Positions 53,606 to 61,837 of a stretch of 64,000 bases of DNA are shown piece by piece. Within the stretch, counting starts at the first letter, position 1. Each line of letters opens with the position of its first letter. Position numbers and translations under genes: made by a program. The DNA lies in NCBI GenBank assembly GCA_017466325.1, contig JAFTUK010000039.1:1-64000 (forward strand), given 5' to 3'. The DNA is from Bacteroidaceae bacterium (GTDB lineage: Bacteria > Bacteroidota > Bacteroidia > Bacteroidales > Bacteroidaceae). The notes below the pieces were generated by a model, which worked only from the letters and a program-made list of their open reading frames with translations, was not told where the DNA came from and did not search any database.

Positions 53606-55135
53606 ATGTTTGAAGGACAACCTAAAGGTCTTTGGGCCCTCGCTTTGGCCAACACGGGCGAGCGCTTCGGTTACTACACTATGTTGGCGGTGTTCACATT
53701 GTTCCTGCAGGCCAATTTCGGCTTTGATGAGAAACTGACAAGTACAATCTTCTCCACATTCCTTGGCCTCGTGTACTTCCTCCCCTTGCTTGGCGGTATT
53801 CTGGCTGACAAGTTCGGTTACCACAAGATGGTTACCATCGGTATCTTCATCATGTTTGCCGGTTATGTGTTGCTTTCTTTGCCTCTTGGCAAGGGCTCAG
53901 TCGCTTTGATAGCCATGGCAGGTGCGCTGGTTGCTATTAGCCTTGGCACTGGCTTGTTTAAGGGTAACTTGCAGGTAATGGTGGGCGACCTCTACAATGA
54001 ACCCAAGTATGCCCAGAAGCGCGACTCTGGTTTCCAGTTGTTCTACATGGCTATCAACATCGGTGCCATGTTCGCTCCCACTGCGGCTATCAGCCTGATG
54101 GATTATGCACAGAACACTATGGGCGTGTCAGAGGCTGACTCTTACCACTATGCCTTTGCCGTAGCATGCGCTTCTCTTATCTTCTCCATTGCCATTTATT
54201 ATGCTGGTATGTTCACATTCCGTCATGTTATCGGTAGTAAGAAGAAGGATGACAAGAAGTCTGATGCACAGGAAGTTGCCCCTGCAAACGAACTCACTCC
54301 TGCCGAGACAAAGGAACGTATCGTATGCCTCTGCCTGGTAATGGCCGTGGTTGTGTTCTTCTGGATGGCGTTCCACCAGAATGGTCTCACCCTGACATTC
54401 TTTGCGCGTGACTATACAGCAACATCTTCTTCTGGCGTAGAGTCAATGATGTTCAACGTATGGAATCTGGTTGCTGCCATCTTCATTGTGTTCGGTGGCT
54501 TCTCTATCTTCCAGAGCAAGACCGGCAAGGGTAAGGGTATAGGTCTTGGCCTCGTTGCCGCTGCTGCTGCCTTCCTTTATTGGCAGTACACCCAGTTGCC
54601 CGAATCCATTTCCATCAGCGCTCCCATCTTCCAACAGTTCAATGCTTGCTTCGTGGTAATGCTCACTCCTGTCAGCATAGCCTTCTTCGGATGGTTGGCC
54701 AAGTTGGGCAAGGAACCCAAGGCTCCTGTCAAGATCGGTTTGGGTATGCTCGTGGCAGCATCTGCCTATGTTCTGATGATTGTAGGTTGCCTCGGTTTGC
54801 CTGCACCTGCTTACAATGCAGACGGTTCTAACATGCACATGGCCGACGTTACCCCCAACCTCCTTGTAGGCACTTACCTCGTGCTCACCTTTGCGGAATT
54901 GCTGCTTTCTCCCATCGGTATCTCATTCGTGTCCAAGGTTGCTCCTCCAAAGTACAAAGGCATGATGATGGGTGCATGGTTCGTGTCTACCGCTTTGGGT
55001 AACGTGTTGGTGGCAATCCCCGGTTTCCTGTGGGGCATGGACCTCACCATCGTATGGGGTACCCTGATGGTTATTTGCGTTGTTGCCGCCCTGTTCATCT
55101 TCTCCATCATCAAGAAACTGAACAAGGTTAGTTGA
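53606..55135 (+). CDS. POT/PTR-family peptide transporter
   Basis: A 509-residue proton-coupled oligopeptide transporter of the major facilitator superfamily, with 12-14 hydrophobic segments. The POT signatures are present: ALANTGERFGYYTMLAVFTL near residue 12 (the ExxERFGYY-type motif), LGGILADKFGYHKMV, GTGLFKGNLQVMVGDLY and, in the second half, FWMAFHQNGLTLTFFA and LLSPIGISFVSKVAP. It imports di- and tripeptides in relatives. Confidence 0.92.
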   Translation: MFEGQPKGLWALALANTGERFGYYTMLAVFTLFLQANFGFDEKLTSTIFSTFLGLVYFLPLLGGILADKFGYHKMVTIGIFIMFAGYVLLSLPLGKGSVALIAMAGALVAISLGTGLFKGNLQVMVGDLYNEPKYAQKRDSGFQLFYMAINIGAMFAPTAAISLMDYAQNTMGVSEADSYHYAFAVACASLIFSIAIYYAGMFTFRHVIGSKKKDDKKSDAQEVAPANELTPAETKERIVCLCLVMAVVVFFWMAFHQNGLTLTFFARDYTATSSSGVESMMFNVWNLVAAIFIVFGGFSIFQSKTGKGKGIGLGLVAAAAAFLYWQYTQLPESISISAPIFQQFNACFVVMLTPVSIAFFGWLAKLGKEPKAPVKIGLGMLVAASAYVLMIVGCLGLPAPAYNADGSNMHMADVTPNLLVGTYLVLTFAELLLSPIGISFVSKVAPPKYKGMMMGAWFVSTALGNVLVAIPGFLWGMDLTIVWGTLMVICVVAALFIFSIIKKLNKVS

Positions 55136-55196
55136 TAGCGGCTTTTGCACCTCCCAAGGTCTTCCCTAAGACCTCCGAGTGTTAAAATAATGTTAA

Positions 55197-55235
55197 ACGG
55201 GCACATTCCTTTGGGAGTGTGCCCGTCTTGCTTTA
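55197..55235 (+). terminator. Terminator after the POT transporter gene
   Basis: ACGGGCACA pairs with TGTGCCCGT (loop of about 14 nt), followed by CTTGCTTT. The loop and tail also contain the promoter boxes of the next operon. Confidence 0.7.
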
Positions 55236-55241
55236 CTTTTG
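55210..55241 (+). promoter_or_regulatory. Promoter of the ABC/GntR operon, embedded in a terminator
   Basis: TTTG (55210-55213, in the loop of the terminator hairpin) and TACTTTTG (55234-55241) are 20 nt apart, fitting the Bacteroidetes promoter. The ATG at 55267 is 25 nt downstream. Confidence 0.55.
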
Positions 55242-55266
55242 TGGTGTACTATCAAACTATGACACT

Positions 55267-55971
55267 ATGATAAACATTAAGAACCTTACCTTTGCCTACG
55301 GGAAGAAGAATCCTGTCCTGCAGGATTTCTCGCTTGATTTCCAGCGAGGAAACATCTATGGACTTCTGGGAAAGAATGGTACGGGCAAGAGCACTTTGCT
55401 TTACCTGATTATGGGATTGTTGCATGCCCAGAAGGGTGAGGTGCTTGTGGATGGCATGTCTGCCAAGGACAGAAAGCCCGAGTTGATGAGGGAAATGTTC
55501 CTCCTGCCTGAGGAATACGACCTGCCTGCCGTACACCTTTCTGACTATGTCAGTGCCATTGCACCGTTTTACCCCAACTTCAGCATGGAGTTGATGGAGA
55601 AATGTCTCTCCTGTTTCGATATGTCGGCCGACGTGAACCTCGGTTCGCTTTCCATGGGACAGAAGAAGAAGGTGTACATGTGCATAGCGCTGGCCGCCAA
55701 TACACCTTATTTATTTATGGACGAACCCACCAACGGTTTGGACATTCTTTCCAAGAGCCAGTTCCGCAAGGCTATCGTAACGGCCATGTCGCCCGAGAAA
55801 ACCATCATCGTGAGCACGCATCAGGTTCACGATGTGGAACGTGTGCTGGATCATGTGGTCATCGTTGACCGCAACAGGGTCTTGCTCAACCAGCCCCTTG
55901 TGGAGAATGACGGACCCGTTGATTTGGAGAAACTCTTTATAGAGACCTTAACCCTTAATACCCTGCAATGA
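55267..55971 (+). CDS. ABC transporter ATP-binding protein (Ytr-type)
   Basis: A 234-residue ATPase: Walker A GLLGKNGTGKST near residue 33, the signature-region LGSLSMGQKKKV near 130, Walker B YLFMDEPTNGLD near 152 and the switch His in VSTHQVHD near 183. It pairs with the permease encoded next (overlapping start) and a YtrA-like GntR regulator, so it likely belongs to the YtrB-type exporters that respond to cell-wall stress in other bacteria. The ATG at 55267 is preferred over 55219, which lies inside the terminator/promoter. Confidence 0.88.
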   Translation: MINIKNLTFAYGKKNPVLQDFSLDFQRGNIYGLLGKNGTGKSTLLYLIMGLLHAQKGEVLVDGMSAKDRKPELMREMFLLPEEYDLPAVHLSDYVSAIAPFYPNFSMELMEKCLSCFDMSADVNLGSLSMGQKKKVYMCIALAANTPYLFMDEPTNGLDILSKSQFRKAIVTAMSPEKTIIVSTHQVHDVERVLDHVVIVDRNRVLLNQPLVENDGPVDLEKLFIETLTLNTLQ

Positions 55972-56849
55972 TGAAAGACTTCAATATAACCCGTTTCTGT
56001 GCCGTGGCACGCTGGGACCTCACCATCAACCGTGCCTTTTACAACAAGATGGCTATGGCGATAGCTGCATGCTCCATTTTGCCGGTGCTGTTTTATCATG
56101 CGATAGAGATGCTGGATAAGTTTACGGATTCCGATGGAGTGGGCAAGTCCTATTCTTCGTTCCTGATGGACTTGGAATTTATGTCAATATTCATATCTGT
56201 CTTTTCCGGCATTGCTTTAACGGTTGTCCTCGGTTTTATGTTTCATAATCTTAGGAACCGTCAGGGCAGGATATCCGAACTCACCCTGCCGGCCTCCAAT
56301 ATCGAGCGTTTCCTCTGGCATGCCCTCGTGGTGCTGGTTGGTGCGCATGTGTGGTTCCTGATGTCGGTGGCACTGGCCGAGATATTGAATAGTTTGCTTG
56401 TGTGGATAACATTCGACTTTGGCGATTACGAGTACGTGTCCCTTACGGCAAAGGTGTGCGAGAACTTCTACAGCATCTTGCCAACCGCCATGGTCTTTGA
56501 CGAGGGTTTCCACCTTGGGGCTTATGTGGCAATAATACTTGCGTCACTATTAGGTGTGTCCGTCTATCCGCTCGTCAATGCATGGAAATACCGGCATAAC
56601 ATAGCCTATACCATTTTGTTCTACATCCTGGCATGGTTGCTGATGCTCGTGTTCTTGTCGGCATGTGCCGCTTTCGCCTCCTTCTGCTCATGGGACATGT
56701 CATGGCTCTACGGCTCCTTTGAGGGACTTGCTCCTTGGAGTCTCGTTCTTATCATCGATGTTCACCTTGCCTGTTTTCTTTATGTCATGTGGCGTTGCAC
56801 CTACCGCCTGTATTGCAAGGCACAACTGACCACCCGTCGCAACCCCTAA
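55968..56849 (+). CDS. ABC transporter permease
   Basis: A 293-residue membrane protein with about six hydrophobic segments (about 27-45, 70-92, 120-145, 175-200, 215-240, 250-275). It has the ABC-2 outline: GFMFHNLRNRQGRISELTLP followed by the conserved ERFLWHALVVL. The start overlaps the ATPase stop, showing coupling. Partner of the ATPase; substrate unknown. Confidence 0.8.
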   Translation: MMKDFNITRFCAVARWDLTINRAFYNKMAMAIAACSILPVLFYHAIEMLDKFTDSDGVGKSYSSFLMDLEFMSIFISVFSGIALTVVLGFMFHNLRNRQGRISELTLPASNIERFLWHALVVLVGAHVWFLMSVALAEILNSLLVWITFDFGDYEYVSLTAKVCENFYSILPTAMVFDEGFHLGAYVAIILASLLGVSVYPLVNAWKYRHNIAYTILFYILAWLLMLVFLSACAAFASFCSWDMSWLYGSFEGLAPWSLVLIIDVHLACFLYVMWRCTYRLYCKAQLTTRRNP

Positions 56850-56860
56850 AGCCAGTGCCT

Positions 56861-57226
56861 ATGGAATTCAAGGATCAGAAACCGATATACCTGCAGATAG
56901 CCGACCATATCTGCAACATGATACTCCTTGGTGAGTACAGGGAGGACGAGCGCCTGCCCTCGGTACGTGAGTTTGCGGCCGAGGTGGAAGTAAACGTAAA
57001 CACGGTCACACGCACCTTTGAGTACCTTCAGCAGAACGAGGTGGCTGTGTCGCGCCGCGGACTTGGAATATATGTCATGCCCGGGGCACGCGAAAGGGTC
57101 TATGCCATGCGCCGTGCCGAGTTCTTCAATGTGCAGTTGCCCGAGGTCTTTGCCCTTATGGACACCCTTGGTATCTCCATGAAGGAGGTCGCAACACAAT
57201 ACGACGCATCAAGGCACACAACGTGA
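56861..57226 (+). CDS. GntR-family (YtrA subfamily) transcriptional regulator
   Basis: A 121-residue regulator: a winged helix typical of GntR (PIYLQIADHICNMIL, GEYREDERLPSVREFAAE, VNVNTVTRTFEYLQQNEV, SRRGLGIYV) and a short C-terminal helical piece, the YtrA pattern without a ligand-binding domain. It probably represses its own ABC operon. The ATG at 56861 gives the normal start 11 nt after the permease stop. Its last codon runs into tandem array 5. Confidence 0.9.
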   Translation: MEFKDQKPIYLQIADHICNMILLGEYREDERLPSVREFAAEVEVNVNTVTRTFEYLQQNEVAVSRRGLGIYVMPGARERVYAMRRAEFFNVQLPEVFALMDTLGISMKEVATQYDASRHTT

Positions 57227-57286
57227 GACGATGCTCATCGCATCACGAGGCGATGTCCATCGCAACGTGAGGCGTTGCCCATAGGA
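57221..57286. repeat. Tandem array, 22-nt period (array 5)
   Basis: Three exact 22-nt units (57221, 57243, 57265) sharing the pattern CGTGAGGCGATG then CATCGC; GCGATG and CATCGC are complementary. The first unit includes the stop codon of the GntR gene. No sequence similarity to arrays 1-4 beyond the period. Confidence 0.85.
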
Positions 57287-57318
57287 ATATATTTTCATTT
57301 TCAAACACTCTAAGCAAT

Positions 57319-57639
57319 ATGATTATCACAACAACACCCAACATCGAGGGTAAGCAGGTTACACGCTATCTTGGCGTAGTGACAGGAGAAACAATTTTCG
57401 GCATGAACGTGGTGCGCGACTTCTTCGCCTCCATCCGCGATATAGTGGGCGGACGTGCCAAGTCCTATGAAGAAGTCCTCGCCCGCGCCAAGGACGAGGC
57501 CCTGGCGGAAATGACCGAGCGTGCCAAGGCTCTTGGCGCCAACGCCATACTCAGTGTCTCACTGGATTACGAATCCATCGGCGGAAGCGGTTCCATGCTC
57601 ATGGTCACCTGTAGCGGCACTGCCGTGTGGGTGGAATGA
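57319..57639 (+). CDS. YbjQ/UPF0145-family protein
   Basis: A 106-residue protein matching the YbjQ family, which forms ring-shaped pentamers of unknown function: [60 protein letters not shown] and a final strand [14 protein letters not shown]. Its last 81 bases overlap the convergent SDR gene. Confidence 0.9.
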   Translation: MIITTTPNIEGKQVTRYLGVVTGETIFGMNVVRDFFASIRDIVGGRAKSYEEVLARAKDEALAEMTERAKALGANAILSVSLDYESIGGSGSMLMVTCSGTAVWVE

Positions 57640-58476
57640 TAATCCCTCCAAGGTGTTGTGGAACCGTATTGCCCCACCCGAAGCCCTGTGTGCCTTACTC
57701 ATACTGATGGAAATGTTGCGCACATGCTCGGGGTATCGCTCATGGTCGGGCAGGATTATGGCATTGTTCTTTTCCCCAGTCAGCATCTCGCAATACCGGC
57801 ATGCCGTCTCGTAGGTGTTCAGCAGGTTCTCCGCACCGAAGTTGTACACGCCTCTGGGTAGGTCAAAGGCATGTGGCAACAGTTCCACAACTTCCTTCAC
57901 CCACGTTATTCCCCTGTACTCCCGTACGGGAAACCGCAGTTGTTCTCCCTCCCTGATGGCATGGGCAATGTTCAGCACAAAGTTGGCATGCGTAGGCATA
58001 CCCTCCCTCTCCATGTCGTACATCCATGTGGCACGCAAAGCTACCGTTTCCGGGCAGATTCCAAGCACGCGTTGTTCGGCCTCCAGTTTATGCCTGCCGT
58101 ACACGTTCTCCGGATGAACGGCAATGTCCTCGGTCAGCAGACCGCTCTCCCTGTTCCCGTTATACACCTGGTCGCTGGAGAAGAATACCAGTTTAGCCCC
58201 ACACTTTGCCGAAGCCAGTGCCACGTTGCACGCCCCCTCCACATTCACGCGGTAACTCTCCTCGGGATGCTGTTCGCAATACCACGTGTTCGATATCGCC
58301 GCCAGATGCACCACCACATCGGGCACCTTCTTCATGCAATACCGCTCCACCGAAACCACGTCCGTGATGTCCATTTCCCCATGCCCGGGGGCAAGGATGG
58401 TGTACTCGCCCTTCCACCTCTCCACAAAGCGGCTTCCCACGAAACCGCTCGCACCGGTAACCAAAATCCTTTTCAT
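57559..58476 (-). CDS. SDR-family NAD(P)-dependent reductase (RfbD-like)
   Basis: A 305-residue Rossmann enzyme: [18 protein letters not shown], the [10 protein letters not shown] active-site strand and the YGRHKLEAE Tyr/Lys pair, then RATWMYD. It resembles dTDP-4-dehydrorhamnose reductases but there are no other rhamnose genes here, so the substrate is open. The last 27 residues (after HNTLEGL) are rich in His/Gly and are encoded antisense to the end of YbjQ; they look like an extension past a lost stop codon. Confidence 0.82.
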   Translation of the reverse strand: MKRILVTGASGFVGSRFVERWKGEYTILAPGHGEMDITDVVSVERYCMKKVPDVVVHLAAISNTWYCEQHPEESYRVNVEGACNVALASAKCGAKLVFFSSDQVYNGNRESGLLTEDIAVHPENVYGRHKLEAEQRVLGICPETVALRATWMYDMEREGMPTHANFVLNIAHAIREGEQLRFPVREYRGITWVKEVVELLPHAFDLPRGVYNFGAENLLNTYETACRYCEMLTGEKNNAIILPDHERYPEHVRNISISMSKAHRASGGAIRFHNTLEGLSFHPHGSAATGDHEHGTASADGFVIQ

Positions 58477-58572
58477 GATAGTGCAAAGATAGGATAATGT
58501 TTTCTATCAAGCGCATTAAAGCCCCTCTGTACCACTAAAAAACTGTTCTGCCAAGATAAACGCGCATTATTC

Positions 58573-58604
58573 CTTGTGCTTATCCAGAAACTTCTTTATC
58601 TTTG
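58573..58604 (+). promoter_or_regulatory. Probable promoter of the DUF6078 gene
   Basis: TATCTTTG (58597-58604) with CTTG 20 nt upstream (58573-58576, one mismatch to TTTG). The ATG at 58624 is 19 nt downstream. Confidence 0.5.
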
Positions 58605-58623
58605 TCTACAAATCCTTAACACT

Positions 58624-59058
58624 ATGCCAAAGAAAATATACACCACTCTTCCTGCCAGATTTGGCGTTTGTATGCATGCCGATTGCCCGATGGCATCAAT
58701 GTGTCTCCGCCAGATAGCCTATTCCCAGATGACCGAGGGCAAAGATTTCCTGCACATGACCAATCCGCGCCATTCCTCCAAGGACTGTACATGCAGGTTC
58801 TATCGCGATGCGTCTCGCGCTCGTTATGCCCAGGGTTTCACCAATTTCCAGAAGCGGATGTACCCGGAACAATATCGGGAATTCATGTCAACGCTCATTA
58901 TTCATTTCGGACGCTCTGCCTATTTCGAGCGTCGCAATGGTGATACCATCCTTTCTCCTGCCGAGCAGGAAGTCGTCCTCGATGCCCTGCATAAGGCAGG
59001 TGTGAAGGAAGACTTCCATTTTGACAAGTACCTGGATCTATACAACTGGTTCGATTGA
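58624..59058 (+). CDS. DUF6078-family protein
   Basis: A 144-residue cytoplasmic protein with a conserved Cys cluster (CMHADCPMASMC at about 16-27, then CTC near 58) that may bind metal. The rest (RYAQGFTNFQKRMYPEQY, FGRSAYFERRNGDTILSPAE) matches the Bacteroidales family DUF6078, of unknown function. ATG 58624 is chosen because the longer ORF from 58576 runs through the promoter boxes. Confidence 0.72.
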   Translation: MPKKIYTTLPARFGVCMHADCPMASMCLRQIAYSQMTEGKDFLHMTNPRHSSKDCTCRFYRDASRARYAQGFTNFQKRMYPEQYREFMSTLIIHFGRSAYFERRNGDTILSPAEQEVVLDALHKAGVKEDFHFDKYLDLYNWFD

Positions 59059-59138
59059 TTGCGGTGTTACAAGGCTATCGCTCAGTTCCTGTTGTTTACC
59101 CTTCCTGCCATTACGAGTAACGCACCACATTATTGACC

Positions 59139-59222
59139 TAGTCCTGACGTGTCCGGACAGTAGTCCTAATACGACAGGACTGCAGTCCGGAACAACGAAG
59201 ATTATTGCCGGACTGCAGCATG
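59139..59222. repeat. Degenerate intergenic repeat cluster (array 6)
   Basis: TGTCCGGACAG, CAGGACTGCAGTCCGG and CCGGACTGCAG form overlapping palindromes in the gap between DUF6078 and the WG-repeat gene. A 22-nt period is suggested by the first two units only. Confidence 0.5.
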
Positions 59223-59318
59223 GTGGTTTGGTTGACTACTATTGCCTTTATTTGTAGTGGCGGTTGACTATGTTTAAGCAGTGTGGATTAGGGACACTGG
59301 TTCGCAAGTAATCAATGA

Positions 59319-60464
59319 CTACTTTGTGGAAGCGAAATTACCTTCAGTATCTATCAGGTACCAATCGTAACTTTCTGAGTCCTGAACCTCAAAAATCTCC
59401 TGTGAGAGCATATTGATGTCCGAGTAGATAGCAGCTGTGATAGCCTTACCGGTTATTCTGTCCATAATACCGTATCTGTCTGCCACCTCGTATTTGAGAT
59501 AATCGGCAAAGGCATATTGTATGTCACCGTTTTCACTGTAACCGACAGGATAATTGAGGTAGTATGTCCCGTCATACATGAATGGTTGGATAATGTTGCC
59601 ACTAAGATCTACCTGCCACTTCTTTCCTTCTTTATTAAGGATAAAACCGTCCGATAGGATATTTATATCATCATACTCTACGGGGTAAACAACGTTGCAT
59701 ATAGAATCTAGTACACCGTATTTGCCATCATTGATAATGATTCTGTAACCGCTTTCATGTGGCGTCCATACCTCGTCGTAAATAGGTTTTACTGCCCACT
59801 TGCCTGTTTTGTCAATCAAACCGTATTTGCCTTCAGTGTTGGCCATAGCACAGAATCCGTTGTGAAAGAGATAGCTATGGCTGTACATGTTCTCATCTTC
59901 GGTGTATTTGTAAAGGAATGGTATAATCACCTCATTCTTCTCATTGATGAAGCCGATTTTATCATCCTTCAGTACAGCAGCAAGTCCTTCGGAAAACACC
60001 CATGCCTTACGATAGTTGTTAAACCTGGCATCAATAACTATTTCACCGTTGATTACGTTTATGTAACCACGTCTGTTCCGGATTGCATATACTGCCAAGG
60101 AGTCATTATCCTGAGCATCTGAAATCCAGTTAAGTTTAGGTGTTGTATATTTCCCGGTGTACAAGTTATATACGCGATATTTGTTGTCATGGAAGTAATG
60201 GGCGCATACATTCTTGGACATACTGTCATCTCCCCAATCGCACCTGCCATATAGTTCATCATAGCATACATACAAGAACAGTCCAACCATAGCCAGTGGA
60301 ATCATTATAAAGAAGGTTGCAAGGATGCATCGCAGCCATTTCGCACGCCTCTTCCACCAATTACGGGTGGTTCGCCATGTTAAACGTCCTGTGGCAATCA
60401 GTGCCGTGCAAATCAGCGCAGCTACACCGAGCAATGCTTGAAAGATTTTTGTAATCTGTTTCAT
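59319..60464 (-). CDS. WG-repeat (KWG) protein with N-terminal membrane segments
   Basis: A 381-residue protein. Two hydrophobic segments lie at about 8-25 and 46-68. The rest consists of WG/KWG-type repeats of about 40-45 residues, each built on the theme GKYGLIDKTGKWAVKPIYDE, for example DKIGFINEKNEVIIPFLYKY and NGKYGVLDSICNVVYPVEYD-type segments. About six copies are visible. Such repeats form beta-propeller-like binding surfaces; partner unknown. AT-rich base composition marks the start of the probable acquired region. Confidence 0.8.
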   Translation of the reverse strand: MKQITKIFQALLGVAALICTALIATGRLTWRTTRNWWKRRAKWLRCILATFFIMIPLAMVGLFLYVCYDELYGRCDWGDDSMSKNVCAHYFHDNKYRVYNLYTGKYTTPKLNWISDAQDNDSLAVYAIRNRRGYINVINGEIVIDARFNNYRKAWVFSEGLAAVLKDDKIGFINEKNEVIIPFLYKYTEDENMYSHSYLFHNGFCAMANTEGKYGLIDKTGKWAVKPIYDEVWTPHESGYRIIINDGKYGVLDSICNVVYPVEYDDINILSDGFILNKEGKKWQVDLSGNIIQPFMYDGTYYLNYPVGYSENGDIQYAFADYLKYEVADRYGIMDRITGKAITAAIYSDINMLSQEIFEVQDSESYDWYLIDTEGNFASTK

Positions 60465-60524
60465 AAAATCATAAGTTTGTTGTTAATGTGTGTGAGAAAT
60501 TATATCGTTTGCTATATAAGAGAA

Positions 60525-60573
60525 GAACGGGCGACAAAATCTATCACTAGATTCAGTCGCCCGTTCTTTTTTG
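60525..60573. terminator. Strong hairpin between the WG-repeat gene and the upstream unknown gene
   Basis: GAACGGGCGAC pairs perfectly with GTCGCCCGTTC; a T6 run follows on the plus strand and a T-rich tail (TTCTCTTAT) on the minus strand. It probably ends the minus-strand transcript from 60598. Confidence 0.7.
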
Positions 60574-60597
60574 ATATAGGAATTAGCTCAAATTTAA

Positions 60598-60999
60598 TTA
60601 TATCATATCAAGAGTGATGTTTAAAGAGCTTTCCCTAAAAATAATGTCAGATAACTTAACATACCTAAATGCCATTTCTGTTTGCGTAAGTTGTAATGGG
60701 TAAATGTTAATGTGTTGATCAATAGCATTTACATCAATTCCGGAAGGAATGTTATTTTCAATAAACTTTACAAAACCTGCAATCATCAGCGAAGCTGCCG
60801 GTCCGCAATTATAAGATATTGATATTGTATTCTCAACGATATAATCAATATGAAATTGTAAACTAAAAGTAGGAAAGAACAGCCCAGGCTTGTAGCTTAC
60901 CTCAAAACTCTTTTCGTCTATAGTTACGAAGGAGGGACTTATTTTGAACTCCTGTTCAATAAAGTTGGAGATCTCTTCGTAGTTTATTACTATATTCAT
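60598..60999 (-). CDS. Unknown cytoplasmic protein downstream of the RyR gene
   Basis: A 133-residue protein with no signal or membrane segment and no recognised family. It starts MNIVINYEEISNFIEQEF; mid-part YIVENTISISYNCG and PLQLTQTEMAFRYVKLSDI suggest a small alpha/beta domain. It lies 12 nt after the RyR gene on the same strand, so the two are probably one transcript. AT-rich. Confidence 0.5.
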   Translation of the reverse strand: MNIVINYEEISNFIEQEFKISPSFVTIDEKSFEVSYKPGLFFPTFSLQFHIDYIVENTISISYNCGPAASLMIAGFVKFIENNIPSGIDVNAIDQHINIYPLQLTQTEMAFRYVKLSDIIFRESSLNITLDMI

Positions 61000-61011
61000 C
61001 CTATAATGTGA

Positions 61012-61302
61012 TTAGTGTTTAGAAATCTTGAATCCCAGTTTGCATATCAGTTTCAGAGTTCCCAAAGCAGTATCACGGTCGTAAGCCTTTTCAACTTCAG
61101 GCAGTTCCTCATAAGGAATTAAACATGGATGCTGTTTCAAAGCATCGCTACGCTCTTCGCCATAAGTCCAGCCTTGCTCCATACGGCTTTGCGCCCACAC
61201 TTCGTGAACATTTTTTGCCATTTCCTCAACCAATTCATTAAATTCTTTTGGCAACTGAATATCACTTGTATCCATTGGTTGCGGTACATAATTCTTTTTC
61301 AT
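61012..61302 (-). CDS. RyR-domain protein
   Basis: A 96-residue protein that is a single RyR (ryanodine-receptor repeat) domain: PQPMDTSDIQLPKEFNELVE, MAKNVHEVWAQSRMEQGWTY, HPCLIPYEELPEVEKAYDRD and TALGTLKLICKLGF. Stand-alone bacterial RyR proteins are known but their role is unsettled; the domain may bind nucleotide-like ligands. It follows the broken PrsW-like gene and the TIR gene on the same strand. Confidence 0.85.
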   Translation of the reverse strand: MKKNYVPQPMDTSDIQLPKEFNELVEEMAKNVHEVWAQSRMEQGWTYGEERSDALKQHPCLIPYEELPEVEKAYDRDTALGTLKLICKLGFKISKH

Positions 61303-61320
61303 TGTTCTTTGCTTTTAAGT

Positions 61321-61835
61321 CTATAATATAGAACAATTAGATTGGTTATTTCTATCATCATCTCTATCAAGATGTTTTTTATTCTTTTTCACATTTTGTG
61401 ACAAAGTACCAAGAATACAATCAATAGGATGCCACTTATAGCAGGAGTTACGTTGATTATGAATAGTATGGAATATATTTTCTAATGCCTCAAAGCCGAG
61501 GGACACGCAAACTGCATAGACAATACCATCCATTTTCTCATCGAAATAACGATTTTTCGCAGCAATAGCCACAACATAATGAATTTTGCGATTTCTTCTG
61601 GTATCGCAGCTCCAAAGAATGCAGTACTGACACTTCCTAAAATGCTTGTCACCTCAGTATGAAACACACCAATCAATCCTAATGGTATTGAAATACAAAA
61701 CGACAATGGAATAGACAATATCCCATAAAAGAATGTTTTTACTAATTGACCAGTAGGCTCTGGAGATTCTTTATCCTTATGGTAAATGTAATATACAAGG
61801 ATGGCTACTGGTAGTAGTGCGGTTAAGAGTATCAT
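61321..61835 (-). pseudogene. Frameshifted and truncated PrsW-like membrane protease
   Basis: The first frame (from 61835) gives a PrsW-like start with three hydrophobic segments and the protease motif GAAIPEEIAKFIMLW. After LLLRK it leaves the family frame; the next frame continues NRYFDEKMDGIVYAVCVSLG then FEALENI, as PrsW should. The shift falls on a run of five A (plus-strand T5 at 61553-61557); six would restore the frame. After ENIFHTIHN the homology stops, so the C-terminal half is missing too. The start lies 2 nt after the TIR-gene stop, so it was once translated with it. Confidence 0.75.
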
Positions 61836-61837
61836 AT

